Numbered from the stretch's first letter, positions 15,747 to 24,522 are shown. The stretch is 45,899 nucleotides of DNA from an uncultured Halanaerobiales bacterium (GCA_913055675.1 CAJXKY010000016.1:1-45899); one strand, 5' to 3'. A program made the numbers and translations. Notes: a model not told the origin generated them from the sequence alone.

Positions 15747-17312
15747 TTAATGATCCATATTGACGTCTTCAAGTTTTTCTTCCTTTACACTTTTACCAAA
15801 TACTTGCACAATTAAGTAAAGTATTATTACCCCAATAGGTAATGTAATTATCGGAGATACTCCAAATCCAGCCGGTAAGAAACCAAATAATGCTGCAACT
15901 GCACCTACTGTTAAAGCATATGGTAGTTGTGTAGTCACATGGTCCATATGGTCAACTGCCGAGGCAGTTGAGGACATTATAGTAGTGTCTGAAATTGGTG
16001 AACAGTGGTCTCCCATTACTGCTGCTGTTAATACAGCTCCAATTGCTGGCAGCATAGGTGATGCAATATTATATGCCAATGGAATTGCTAAAGGCATTAC
16101 AATCGCAACTGTACCCCATGAACTACCAATTGTAAAGGCAATAAAGGCAGATATTACAAATAATAGGACGGGGATTAAAAATCCAGGTAAATTACCTTCT
16201 AAGATACCTACCAAGTAATCTGCAGTACCTAAATCATCTGTAATCCCACCTATTGACCAAGCTAAGATTAAAATCATGGTAGCAATAAACATCGATTTGG
16301 CACCATCTATCCAGCTTTCTACGACTTTAGAAATATTTAAAATTCCCTTAACGAGTGCTAATATTCCAGCTGTAAAACCACCTGCAAAAGATGCCCATAA
16401 TAAAACGACACTAGCATCAGCATCACCAAAAGCAGTCTGGATACTCACATCAGAGGCAGCTCCACCCCCATTGTACCATAAACCAAATATGGTAACAGCA
16501 ATTACAACAAGAATTGGGAAAAATGCATCAAATATATTAAAAGAAGTGCCTTCTGGTTTTTCAACTTCTTCTAACTCTTTTGAAACCATAGGTGTTGAAC
16601 CCGGTCTAAGAGTTTCACCAGTAGTTCTGGCTCTATGTTCAGCTGTATACATTGGACCAAAGTCTTTCATTGTATAAATTATAATCAATGCAAAAATAAG
16701 AGCTAATATTGAATAAAATCTATAAGGTATTGATTGAACAAAAGTTGAATAAGCACTTTGTTCTATACCCAAGTTTTGAAAACCATCTTTAATAACTCCT
16801 ACTTCAAATGCAATCCACGTTGAAATAGGTACTATACTTGAAACCGCTGCTGCGGTAAGGTCTACAACAAAAGATAGTTTTTCTCTTGATACTTTCATTT
16901 TATCAGTAATTGGTCTCATAGTATTTCCTACAATTAATGTATTTGCATAGTCATCAAAGAAAATTAATACACCCATTGACCAAGTAACTAGTAATGTATT
17001 TTTAATTGTTTTAGCCTTTTTGGCAACATATTCTCCAATGGCAACTACACCACCAGCTTTATTTATAATACCAATCATACCACCCATTGATAATAAAAAT
17101 ATAATAATACCGGCATTCCAAGAATCAGCCAAAGAACCCAGCATATAATTATCTAAAGTACTTACAAAACCAGCTATTGGATTATAGTTAGATAATATTA
17201 ATGCTCCAGAAAATACTCCTAAAAATAATGAAATGATTACTTCTTTACTCCACCAAGCTAAAATAATAGCTAATAGTGGTGGAAGAAGTGAAATTAATCC
17301 ATAGTTATCCAT
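15747..17312 (-). CDS. lysW: NhaC-family transporter, predicted lysine transporter LysW
   Basis: The 521-residue membrane protein has about 11-12 helices and NhaC-family signatures: FFDDYANTLIVGNTMRP (about 117-134), GSSWGTVAIVMPLAIPL and GDHCSPISDTTIMSSTAS (about 394-455). NhaC relatives exchange sodium or protons for ions or amino acids. The lysine riboswitch upstream identifies this member as the LysW type, a lysine transporter predicted by comparative genomics; uptake or exchange direction cannot be read from sequence. GGAGGT precedes ATG. It is a single-gene unit with its own promoter, riboswitch and terminator. In a salt-loving or fermenting cell a sodium-coupled lysine carrier is plausible. 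Confidence 0.88.
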   Translation of the reverse strand: MDNYGLISLLPPLLAIILAWWSKEVIISLFLGVFSGALILSNYNPIAGFVSTLDNYMLGSLADSWNAGIIIFLLSMGGMIGIINKAGGVVAIGEYVAKKAKTIKNTLLVTWSMGVLIFFDDYANTLIVGNTMRPITDKMKVSREKLSFVVDLTAAAVSSIVPISTWIAFEVGVIKDGFQNLGIEQSAYSTFVQSIPYRFYSILALIFALIIIYTMKDFGPMYTAEHRARTTGETLRPGSTPMVSKELEEVEKPEGTSFNIFDAFFPILVVIAVTIFGLWYNGGGAASDVSIQTAFGDADASVVLLWASFAGGFTAGILALVKGILNISKVVESWIDGAKSMFIATMILILAWSIGGITDDLGTADYLVGILEGNLPGFLIPVLLFVISAFIAFTIGSSWGTVAIVMPLAIPLAYNIASPMLPAIGAVLTAAVMGDHCSPISDTTIMSSTASAVDHMDHVTTQLPYALTVGAVAALFGFLPAGFGVSPIITLPIGVIILYLIVQVFGKSVKEEKLEDVNMDH

Positions 17313-17385
17313 ATCTATAAAACCTCCATATTATTTTATATTTTTTATTGAATAATTTATACTTTTTTACTATAAAAATAACAAA

Positions 17386-17408
17386 ACCCAGCGGGATTTC
17401 CGCTGGGT
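17386..17408 (-). terminator. Lysine riboswitch terminator
   Basis: ACCCAGCGG pairs with CCGCTGGGT around a GATTT loop, followed by a T-rich tail on the minus strand. It lies between the aptamer and the transporter start and should form when lysine is bound. Confidence 0.92.
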
Positions 17409-17454
17409 GTAAATTCAGTTAGCACCAGTAGAAACCACCTCCTCTTTCCCATTT

Positions 17455-17659
17455 GATGAGATAGCTCAACATTGAAATACGGGTTATACTTCAATGACAG
17501 TCCTGCATATGTTATACACAGACCCAATCCTTAATCTTTAAAACCATAAAAATTAAAGACTTCGGCAAAACTTCCTTTCACTCTTTTCTTGTTAGGTTTT
17601 TTAAAAAAGAGTTACTCTTTAGTTTTGCGCCTCTACCTCATCCGTTCAAAGATGAGGTA
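17455..17659 (-). ncRNA. Lysine riboswitch (L box) with a competing 5' hairpin
   Basis: Minus-strand landmarks are GATGAGGTAGAGGCGC, GAAAGGAAGTTTTGCCGAAGT, TTGGGTCTG, GGACTGTCA and GAGCTATCTCATC. P1 forms between GATGAGGTAG (17651 side) and CTATCTCATC (17455 side). Upstream, TACCTCATC (17659-17651) can pair perfectly with GATGAGGTA (17642-17634), which is the 5' strand of P1, so the two helices exclude each other. With the promoter and terminator this explains the 436-base gap before the transporter. Confidence 0.93.
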
Positions 17660-17683
17660 ATTTCTTATATTTAATTTTAAATT

Positions 17684-17712
17684 AGTATATAATAATATAT
17701 TTAAGCTGTCAA
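17684..17712 (-). promoter_or_regulatory. Promoter of the lysine riboswitch and lysW
   Basis: TTGACA (17712-17707), a 17-base spacer and TATACT (17689-17684) lie about 20 bases before the 5' hairpin of the riboswitch. Confidence 0.88.
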
Positions 17713-17748
17713 GGAATATGACTGATTTTATCAAGTTAAAGGTAAATT

Positions 17749-19065
17749 TTAAAGTAAATCACTGGATATTTGCGCTATTTCAGATCTTTCACCTTTTAAT
17801 AACATAATATGTCCTGCTAATTGCTCCTCATAAAAATGATTTGCTACTTGAGATAAGCCATTATTTACTTTATCTAAATAGGGATTATCTATCTGAAATG
17901 GATCCCCTGTTAAAATTATTTTAGAATCCTTTCCCACCCTAGTCAAAATAGTTTTAACTTCATGTTTTGATAGGTTTTGCGCTTCATCTATAATAATATA
18001 TTGATTAGGAATTGATCTACCTCTAATATATGTCAGTGCCTCAATCTGAATAAAATTATTTTCAATCAATTGATCAATGGAAAGATAAGAGCCTTCATTA
18101 CTATGAATTATCAAATTTAAGTTATCCAGAATAGGCTGCATCCAGGGTTCTAATTTTTCTTCCACTGATCCCGGTAAATATCCCATATCTTTACCCATTG
18201 GAACAACAGGTCTTGCTATAAGTACCCTTTCAAAAATTTTCTCATTTGTAACTTTTTGTAACCCAGCAGCTAAAGCAAGTAAAGTTTTCCCTGTACCTGC
18301 TTTTCCAGAAACTGTAACCACTTTGATATCATCATTTAATAATAGTTCCAAGGCAAATTTTTGTTCTCTATTTAGAGGTTTAATACCCATTGGAGTACTT
18401 TTATCAAATATCAAGGGCACAATTTTTTTACCATCAAAACGTCCTAAAGCACTCTTATTTTTGTCATCAGTAGTTGATAATTGAACCATTTGGTGAGGAT
18501 AAAATTCATCTAAATCTTCATCTAATTCTTTAGGATTAAGTTCCTTATCCTTGTAAAATTTGTCAATTATATTACTTGTAGTATTTATCTCAACATAACC
18601 ATCATATAATTTTTCACCATCTATACCATTACCTTTATGATCTTCTGCTTTTATATCAAAGGCATTTGCAATCAACCTCAAATTTATATCATTAGAAACC
18701 ATAACTACTTCTTTTTCGGAATTAGATTTTTGTAGATCAATTGCAGTCGAAAGTATTCTATTATCATATTTGGTCGCACTTAAATGAGGTGGTAGCTCAA
18801 GTTCTTCTTTATCAATTACAATTTTTAATGTACTACCATTTTCTAATTTTATTCCTTCATTTAATTTACCCTTTGTTCTTAAGTCATCTAAAATTCGGGA
18901 GGTTTCTCTGGCATTATATCCGATATCAGATGTTTTGTTTTTTTGATTATCAAGTTCTTCTAAAACTGCTAGAGGTATCATAACCTCATGGGTTTCATAA
19001 TCATAAATAGCACTGGGATCATCGAGCAAAACATTTGTATCTAATACATATATTTTATTATTCAT
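17749..19065 (-). CDS. PhoH-family ATPase with N-terminal PIN domain (PhoH2 type)
   Basis: The 438-residue protein combines a PIN nuclease domain (about 3-140; VLDTNVLL with Asp9, Glu/Asp residues near 37 and 126) with a PhoH P-loop ATPase domain (about 230-430; Walker A GKAGTGKT at 254-261, Walker B IIIDEAQN). PhoH2 proteins unwind and cut RNA in an ATP-dependent way in the mycobacterial case; the substrate here is unknown. AAGGAG precedes the ATG. It is the last gene of the nth-TPR-PPC-phoH run and is followed by about 36 bases before the lysine riboswitch promoter. Both domains look intact. Confidence 0.9.
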   Translation of the reverse strand: MNNKIYVLDTNVLLDDPSAIYDYETHEVMIPLAVLEELDNQKNKTSDIGYNARETSRILDDLRTKGKLNEGIKLENGSTLKIVIDKEELELPPHLSATKYDNRILSTAIDLQKSNSEKEVVMVSNDINLRLIANAFDIKAEDHKGNGIDGEKLYDGYVEINTTSNIIDKFYKDKELNPKELDEDLDEFYPHQMVQLSTTDDKNKSALGRFDGKKIVPLIFDKSTPMGIKPLNREQKFALELLLNDDIKVVTVSGKAGTGKTLLALAAGLQKVTNEKIFERVLIARPVVPMGKDMGYLPGSVEEKLEPWMQPILDNLNLIIHSNEGSYLSIDQLIENNFIQIEALTYIRGRSIPNQYIIIDEAQNLSKHEVKTILTRVGKDSKIILTGDPFQIDNPYLDKVNNGLSQVANHFYEEQLAGHIMLLKGERSEIAQISSDLL

Positions 19066-19084
19066 ATTATTTGCTCCTTTCTAA

Positions 19085-19504
19085 TTACCAGAGAGTTAAC
19101 TGTGTAGCCTTATCATGTTTTCTTTCAAGTTTATTCCCTTTAAGAGGTTGAATATAAAATTCACTGGCAAAAACTTTAGTACCTTCCGCCAAATGACCTC
19201 CATAACAACTCCCATCTTGATCTGCTAAAACTATATGAGCATGAATAAAGGGTTCACCATCCATTAAAGAAATATTCCCTATACAACTTACAACTTCCAT
19301 TTCTCTATCAAACTTTTTGTATTCATATTGATTAGTATCCTGATTATAAAAACCTATTTTAGCTTTTTGTACTGCACCTATTACCTTTATAATTCCAGTT
19401 TTAATCTCTTTTTCTTTGATGATATTGGTTAGCTCTTTTAGGAGGTCATCATCTTTTTGCAGTCTCCCCATATACACTTCGTCGACAGAGAATTTTTTAA
19501 GCAT
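19085..19504 (-). CDS. PPC/DUF296 domain protein
   Basis: The start is ATG at 19504, directly after GAGGAGG; an upstream extension would run into the TPR gene. The 139-residue single-domain protein shows the PPC fold signatures IKVIGAVQKAKIGF and PFIHAHIVLADQDG-CYGGHLAEGT (about 88-115) with the clustered histidines that bind metal in this family. Plant members carry AT-hooks and bind DNA; bacterial stand-alone versions have no settled function and form trimers. There is no AT-hook here. It sits between the TPR gene and phoH in one operon. Confidence 0.85.
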   Translation of the reverse strand: MLKKFSVDEVYMGRLQKDDDLLKELTNIIKEKEIKTGIIKVIGAVQKAKIGFYNQDTNQYEYKKFDREMEVVSCIGNISLMDGEPFIHAHIVLADQDGSCYGGHLAEGTKVFASEFYIQPLKGNKLERKHDKATQLTLW

Positions 19505-19505
19505 T

Positions 19506-20243
19506 TTATTCCTCCTCAGATATTTTGCTTTCAACTCTTTCCAGATTTACTTCTGCTTTTTTATAATTTGAATCAATTTCTAGCGCTTCCTCATAATATT
19601 CAGCTGCTTGGGAGTGCTGTCCAAGGTTTTCATAGATAATACCGGCATTATTATAAACATATGGCACAGAAGGGTCTAACTCTAGTGCTTCATTAATATA
19701 TTTTCTTGCCTCACTAAAATTACCTAAATTAATATAGCATAAACCTAAATTATTATATACATAAAAGTTATCTTGGTTTAATTCAATTGCTTTTTCAAAA
19801 TTATCTACAGCTTGATTATACTCTCTTTTATCCATATGAATTAAACCTAATAAATTATATACCTGTTCATCTACAGGGGTATAACCTTCCGCCTTTAAAA
19901 GTATATCATAAGCTTTTGATTTTTCATTATTATTATAATATGCCCTTCCTAAATTAACTAAGAGATTATAGGAATCACCCTTTATTTCCCTAGCATAATT
20001 AAATGAATCTATTGCTGTTTCATATTGATTTAATTTGGTGTAACTAAGTCCCAAATAAAAATGAACAAGATAGCTATCCTGTTTTTCAGCAGCATAACTT
20101 GTAAGATAGTCTATTGCTTTTTGATAATTTCTACTATTATATTCATTAATACCATTTTCCAGTAAATTTTGAGCCTGTGAAGAAATAGTGAACATTAAAA
20201 TAAATATTAAAGATAATAATAAAATCTTTTTACCTTTACACAT
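19506..20243 (-). CDS. Exported tetratricopeptide-repeat protein
   Basis: The start is ATG at 20243 after AAGGAGG, giving 245 residues that begin with a signal peptide (about 5-28, ending SSQAQ); the longer reading upstream overlaps nth and lacks a site. The rest is made of about six TPR units (for example NYQKAIDYL, NQYETAIDSFNYA, REYNQAVDNFEKAIEL, NFSEARKYINEALELD, HSQAAEYYEEALEID). TPRs are protein-protein contact scaffolds; the partner is unknown. The last residues (EEE) end next to the PPC gene start. Location outside the cytoplasm is inferred from the leader. Confidence 0.85.
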   Translation of the reverse strand: MCKGKKILLLSLIFILMFTISSQAQNLLENGINEYNSRNYQKAIDYLTSYAAEKQDSYLVHFYLGLSYTKLNQYETAIDSFNYAREIKGDSYNLLVNLGRAYYNNNEKSKAYDILLKAEGYTPVDEQVYNLLGLIHMDKREYNQAVDNFEKAIELNQDNFYVYNNLGLCYINLGNFSEARKYINEALELDPSVPYVYNNAGIIYENLGQHSQAAEYYEEALEIDSNYKKAEVNLERVESKISEEE

Positions 20244-20244
20244 T

Positions 20245-20886
20245 TCAATTAGCCTCCTTAATTTGATTTTGGAAATATTTACAATTCGAACTAATTTTAC
20301 ATTCATTACACAGTGGTGTTCTAGCCTTACATACTTCTCTGCCATGAAAAATCAACCAATGATGAAATTTAGTCCAATAATCGCCTGGCACTACTTTCAT
20401 TAGATCCTGTTCAACCTGATCTCTTTTTGCAGTATCCACTAAACCTAACCGGTTAGCAACTCTAAAAACGTGGGTATCCACGGCAATTGTTTCCTGGTCG
20501 AAAGCATTGGCTAAAACTACATTAGCAGTTTTTCTACCAACCCCAGGTAATTTTGTTAATTCTTTTCTGTTTTTAGGAACTTCACCATTAAAGTCTGTTA
20601 AAATCATTTTACTTGTCTCTATAATATATTTGCTTTTGTTTTTATATAAACCTATTGTTTGTATTTCCTTTTGTAATTCTTTTACACTTAGATTAGCAAA
20701 ATCAGTAGGATTTTTATATTTTTTAAAAAGTTCTTTATTAACTTTGTTAACCTGTACATCAGTGGTCTGAGCAGACATTATAGTCGCTATTAATAATTGA
20801 AAAGGAGTTTCATAATTTAAAGCTGATTTTGGATCTGGATATTTCTCTTCAAAGTATTCAATGATTTCTTTTATATTTTTTTCCAA
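20245..20886 (-). CDS. nth: Endonuclease III (DNA glycosylase/AP lyase)
   Basis: Nth removes oxidised pyrimidines and nicks the backbone in base-excision repair. I choose TTG at 20886, with GAAGGAG 8 bases upstream, which gives 213 residues like E. coli Nth (211). The longer frame from ATG at 20943 has no ribosome-binding site and would start almost at the predicted transcription start. The helix-hairpin-helix LPGVGRKTANVVL with the catalytic lysine, VDTHVFRV with the catalytic aspartate, and the C-terminal 4Fe-4S ligands C-x6-C-x2-C-x5-C are all present. It leads a four-gene operon and is divergent from the HAD gene. Confidence 0.92.
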   Translation of the reverse strand: MEKNIKEIIEYFEEKYPDPKSALNYETPFQLLIATIMSAQTTDVQVNKVNKELFKKYKNPTDFANLSVKELQKEIQTIGLYKNKSKYIIETSKMILTDFNGEVPKNRKELTKLPGVGRKTANVVLANAFDQETIAVDTHVFRVANRLGLVDTAKRDQVEQDLMKVVPGDYWTKFHHWLIFHGREVCKARTPLCNECKISSNCKYFQNQIKEAN

Positions 20887-20952
20887 ATTATCATCTCCTT
20901 CTGGAAAATCCTCCAAAAAAATGTTAAAATAACTATTAGTCATCTTAAAAAA

Positions 20953-20981
20953 ATTATATCATAATTTTAGTCTATATTGAA
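20953..20981 (-). promoter_or_regulatory. Promoter of the nth operon
   Basis: TTCAAT (20981-20976), a 17-base spacer and TATAAT (20958-20953) face left toward nth. The predicted start near 20946 supports the internal TTG start of nth over the ATG at 20943. Confidence 0.6.
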
Positions 20982-20999
20982 GTTTGGGAGGCAATAAAT

Positions 21000-21578
21000 A
21001 TGAATATTGGTATTGATATTGATGGTGTAATAACACATGAGAAAAAAGGCAAAGAAAATATTTGGTTAAGATCATTAAACAATTATTTCGAAGAAAATAT
21101 AAAAAGAAAAAAAGATGTATATGATTTTTCAAAAGCCTATGACTTACCTTTAGAAGACTTAAGCGAATTTTTAAATAATAAAATTCATGAAATATACTCG
21201 AATGTTGGGATCGCGCCTAATGCTAAAAATATTATTGATAAATTAAAAAATGAGGGCCATACAATTTATTTAATTACTGCTCGTAATGAAAAGTTTAGAC
21301 CACTAACAATCAAATGGCTTGAACAGCATAAAGTCAATTATGATTACCTCTTTCATGAGCATAATAAAGCTGAATTAGCTGAAGAAAAAAATATAAAATT
21401 GTTTATTGAAGATAATAAGTCTAATTCAAATGATTTATTAAATAAAAACATTCCAGTCATCCTTGTTAATAAATATCACAATCAAGATATACAAAATTCA
21501 AATCTATTATATAGGGCAGATAACTGGAATGATATTGAAGAAATTATTGATGAACTTATTGCTAGAGTTTCAAGTTGA
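21000..21578 (+). CDS. HAD-family 5'-nucleotidase-like phosphatase
   Basis: This is the only plus-strand gene. The 192-residue HAD protein has motif I DIDGVIT (Asp6, Asp8), motif II ITAR near residue 96, and a late motif IEDNKSNS around 140, as in the NT5C/YqfW group of nucleotidase-like proteins that remove phosphate from (deoxy)nucleotides. The substrate is inferred only from family. GGGAGG precedes ATG. It is convergent with the nucleoside kinase gene, with 12 bases between the stops and no clear terminator, and shares a short divergent region with nth. Confidence 0.8.
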   Translation: MNIGIDIDGVITHEKKGKENIWLRSLNNYFEENIKRKKDVYDFSKAYDLPLEDLSEFLNNKIHEIYSNVGIAPNAKNIIDKLKNEGHTIYLITARNEKFRPLTIKWLEQHKVNYDYLFHEHNKAELAEEKNIKLFIEDNKSNSNDLLNKNIPVILVNKYHNQDIQNSNLLYRADNWNDIEEIIDELIARVSS

Positions 21579-21590
21579 ACTTAATTTACT

Positions 21591-23240
21591 CTATTCTCTA
21601 TAAACACTACCTCCGATAAACTCTCTTAAAATGGAAGTTTTGGGGATCTCTTCAAATGGCATTTTTTTAAAACAGTCCAGAACTTCCAATAATCTTTTTG
21701 CTTCATAGAAATAATGGTTATCTTTGTCAATTTCTTCTAGTAGGGGAACAGCACAATTTTTTAGAACTGACAATTCATATATCAAGGCAGAATTAAACAT
21801 GACATCAGCATTTTCCTGATAAGGATATATATTAACTTCTTCTCCCTTACGAACTCTTCCCCACATTTCTAATGTATCATAAGCAGAATGACCTCTAAAT
21901 AAGTTATCTCTAACTATTCTTCTTATTAACCTAGTGTCGGAGGTAGGGATTCGATTCTGCATATCTATATTCAATTGAGTTAAAGCACTTACAAATATTT
22001 TATATTTATGGTCTTCTGGAATAAATTCTGTTAATTTATTGTTTAGACTGTGAATCCCTTCGATTAATATTGGCTGATCGGTGTCCAACTCTAAAACTGT
22101 ATCACTCTTCTCTCTTACTCCTTTTTTAAAGTTAAAGCGAGGTAGTCTGACCTTTTCTCCTCTCATTAATCTTACAAGATGGTCATTAAATAATTCTAGA
22201 TTTATGGCCTGTAGTGATTCAAAATCAAAATTACCGTCTTCATCAATTGGTGTTTTGTTTCTATTTACAAAAAAATCGTCTGTAGAAATAGATACTGGTT
22301 TTAAACCATTTATTCTTAACTGAGTTGAAAGTCTTTTGGTAAATGTTGTTTTACCTGAAGAAGAAGGACCAGCTATCAAAATAATTCTTTTTTGTTCTTT
22401 ATGAGATGCTATTTGGTCTGCAATTTTTGCTATGTTTTTTTCATGAAGTCCTTCTGAAATTCTAATTAATTCACCATATTCGTTTTTGTCTATATGTTCA
22501 TTTAAATCAGGTACAAAACCAACTTCTAAGATATCTCCTAATTTTTCATAATCATAAAATATATCAGCTAATTTAGGTTGGGCTATAAATTCTTTAATTG
22601 AATTTGGACTTTCAATCGGTGGATATAAGAGCACAAATCCTGGAAAATGATAATGAAGTTTAAATTCATCAAGACAACCTGTATTAGGTAATAAAGGATA
22701 ATAATAGTAATTATAATATCCATCCACCTCATAAAGTTTAACTTCTTCAAGGTTTTTTTGTTCAATAATTCTTATCTTTTCTAAGTTGCCCTGTTTTTTA
22801 AGTATTGATATTGCATCATCACTAGATAACACATGTTTATTGATGGTATAATTTTTTTCTACAATTTCATTCATTTTCTTAACTATATCTTCTAGTTCTG
22901 ATTTACTAAGAACATTGTTATCACTTAATTCACAATATATCCCATTACTTAAAGAATGTTCAATATTTAAAATATCAGCACCATACATTTCATAAATTGC
23001 TTTTGCCAATAACATAAAAAGACTTCTTTTATATAATCTATTCCCGGCAGGTTTATCTTTATAAACAAATTCTATTTGGCAGTTTTCTTTAATTATATAA
23101 TTTAAATCTACTAGTTTATTATTTACTTTAATACCAACAATTAAATCTTTTTTATCTATATCAATTTCTGATAACAAATCTAAAGCTTTTATGTTATTAG
23201 AAATTTTATAGTCAGAATTATTATACTTAATATTAGGCAT
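21591..23240 (-). CDS. Nucleoside kinase of the uridine-kinase type with TGS-like N-terminus
   Basis: The 549-residue protein has an N-terminal ubiquitin-like TGS region (about 1-65), a threonyl-tRNA-synthetase-like second domain (about 70-250) and a C-terminal P-loop kinase of the uridine kinase/phosphoribulokinase family (about 285-490; Walker A GPSSSGKT at 291-298, STDDFF, IEGIHSLN). This arrangement is common in Firmicutes and Thermotogae and is annotated as nucleoside kinase; in the characterised relative the enzyme phosphorylates nucleosides such as uridine or cytidine. Substrate is not proved here. AGGAAG precedes ATG, and the start abuts the queG stop, so the two are co-translated. 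Confidence 0.88.
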   Translation of the reverse strand: MPNIKYNNSDYKISNNIKALDLLSEIDIDKKDLIVGIKVNNKLVDLNYIIKENCQIEFVYKDKPAGNRLYKRSLFMLLAKAIYEMYGADILNIEHSLSNGIYCELSDNNVLSKSELEDIVKKMNEIVEKNYTINKHVLSSDDAISILKKQGNLEKIRIIEQKNLEEVKLYEVDGYYNYYYYPLLPNTGCLDEFKLHYHFPGFVLLYPPIESPNSIKEFIAQPKLADIFYDYEKLGDILEVGFVPDLNEHIDKNEYGELIRISEGLHEKNIAKIADQIASHKEQKRIILIAGPSSSGKTTFTKRLSTQLRINGLKPVSISTDDFFVNRNKTPIDEDGNFDFESLQAINLELFNDHLVRLMRGEKVRLPRFNFKKGVREKSDTVLELDTDQPILIEGIHSLNNKLTEFIPEDHKYKIFVSALTQLNIDMQNRIPTSDTRLIRRIVRDNLFRGHSAYDTLEMWGRVRKGEEVNIYPYQENADVMFNSALIYELSVLKNCAVPLLEEIDKDNHYFYEAKRLLEVLDCFKKMPFEEIPKTSILREFIGGSVYRE

Positions 23241-24314
23241 CTAATCACTTCCTTCTAATATTTTTTTAATATTAACTTCAGCTTCCTTGTTTATTATATC
23301 TTGAATTTCACTTATCTCAAAACCTAAGCTTAAATATGATTTATATGCATAATATCTTAAAATTGGTGAATTATCTTTCATCTTTTTAATTATTACTTTC
23401 CTATAATCTTCTTTTCTTATATCTAAATTAATTAATGAAATAAGAGCATTTCTTTGAATCACCCTCATTCCTCTCCAGCTTAAAGCAGAATTAACCCACC
23501 TTTTCGGAAATTCCTTTCTATCATAATTCAATATATCAACTATATTTCCTGTAATTTTAGGCTCAAATTCAGTATGTAAATCTTTAGGGATTTCTTTATT
23601 AAAAGGACAGGCTTCTTGACAATTATCACATCCCCAAATACAATTCCCAATCAATTTTTCTTTACTCTTATTTAATATACCCTTTTCTTGAGTTAAATTA
23701 CTACGACAGGTTTTGTAGTTCAAATAATATGGTGTTTCCAAAGAATCAGTTGGACAGTTATCTCTACATAAAGTACAATCCCTGCATTTGTCTTTTGTTG
23801 GTTCATCTACAGAGAACTCTTTGTCAATAAATATTTCTCCCAAAAAAATATATGATCCATATTTTTCATTTATTAAAAGAGTATTTTTGCCAATCCAACC
23901 TAAGCCAGCCTGTTGGGCTAAAGCCTTTTCCATAACAGGACCATTATCTACATAAAAAGAATACTTAAGATTATCAAAATTATTTTTTAAAACTTCAATT
24001 CCCTTTTCAATTTTTTCTCGCATAACTTTGTGGTAATCAATTCCACGTGTATATCTTGATATAAAACCATCTGTATTTTGGTTTATACTACTAGCATAGG
24101 ACAAACCTAACACAATAATAGTTTTGGCCCATGGTGCTTCCTTTTTAGGATTTAATATGTTCTCAACATTATGATGTACAAAAGACGGTAAATCATCCTC
24201 ATTATATCTTTTTTTGAAATTTTTAGAAAATTTATGATTTATATTAGGCCTAGTAAAACCAACTAAATCAAAACCTATTTTATTAAATTTCATTTTTATA
24301 TTATCTTTAATCAT
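23241..24314 (-). CDS. queG: Epoxyqueuosine reductase QueG
   Basis: QueG performs the final step of queuosine synthesis on tRNA, reducing epoxyqueuosine with cobalamin. The 357-residue protein has the cobalamin-binding N-terminal region with the conserved aspartate in YVDNGPVMEKALAQQ (Asp123), two 4Fe-4S motifs (Cys177, 180, 183, 187 in CRDCTLCRDNC; Cys203, 229, 232, 236 around CIWGCDNCQEAC), and a C-terminal HEAT-like helical region (about 280-350). All iron-sulfur ligands are present. GAAGTGAT precedes ATG. It follows the metPS terminator without an obvious promoter, so read-through may drive it. Confidence 0.93.
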   Translation of the reverse strand: MIKDNIKMKFNKIGFDLVGFTRPNINHKFSKNFKKRYNEDDLPSFVHHNVENILNPKKEAPWAKTIIVLGLSYASSINQNTDGFISRYTRGIDYHKVMREKIEKGIEVLKNNFDNLKYSFYVDNGPVMEKALAQQAGLGWIGKNTLLINEKYGSYIFLGEIFIDKEFSVDEPTKDKCRDCTLCRDNCPTDSLETPYYLNYKTCRSNLTQEKGILNKSKEKLIGNCIWGCDNCQEACPFNKEIPKDLHTEFEPKITGNIVDILNYDRKEFPKRWVNSALSWRGMRVIQRNALISLINLDIRKEDYRKVIIKKMKDNSPILRYYAYKSYLSLGFEISEIQDIINKEAEVNIKKILEGSD

Positions 24315-24343
24315 AATATCACTTCTTTTTTATAACTTAAAAA

Positions 24344-24367
24344 AGGGCCCGAATAAATTCGGACCCT
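24344..24367 (-). terminator. Terminator of the metPS-like unit
   Basis: AGGGCCCGAAT pairs with ATTCGGACCCT (one G-U wobble) around a 2-base loop, with a T-run on the minus strand, 14 bases after the small-subunit stop. Confidence 0.92.
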
Positions 24368-24380
24368 GTATATTTAAAAA

Positions 24381-24491
24381 TTATTCTTCATCTTTATTTC
24401 GAGATTTAACAGCTTTACGGACTGTTATAAAAAGCCCTCCATAAAGAACAACACTAGCTAAAATCAAAGTTACAATTGCTGATCCACTCAT
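24381..24491 (-). CDS. metS: Small subunit of the NSS transporter, MetS-like
   Basis: This 36-residue ORF is easily missed by gene callers. It starts MSGSAIVTLILASVVLYGGL, has one membrane helix (about 5-24), then a short basic tail and an acidic end (RNKDEE). It sits 31 bases after the NSS transporter gene, has GAAGGGAG as ribosome-binding site, and is followed directly by a terminator. In Corynebacterium the MetP transporter needs the similarly tiny MetS for methionine and alanine uptake, and this protein has the same layout. Confidence 0.85.
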   Translation of the reverse strand: MSGSAIVTLILASVVLYGGLFITVRKAVKSRNKDEE

Positions 24492-24522
24492 AATTTATAT
24501 ACTCCCTTCTAAATACTTGTTT

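Noticed and set aside
17400-17450. Mini-ORF near AGGAGGTGG in the lysine riboswitch leader
   Set aside because: The only start codon overlaps the purine stretch with no proper spacing; the sequence is better explained as part of the expression platform.
22583-22765. Minus-strand 60-residue hydrophobic ORF in another frame of the nucleoside kinase gene
   Set aside because: It is embedded in a clear conserved kinase frame and has no ribosome-binding site.
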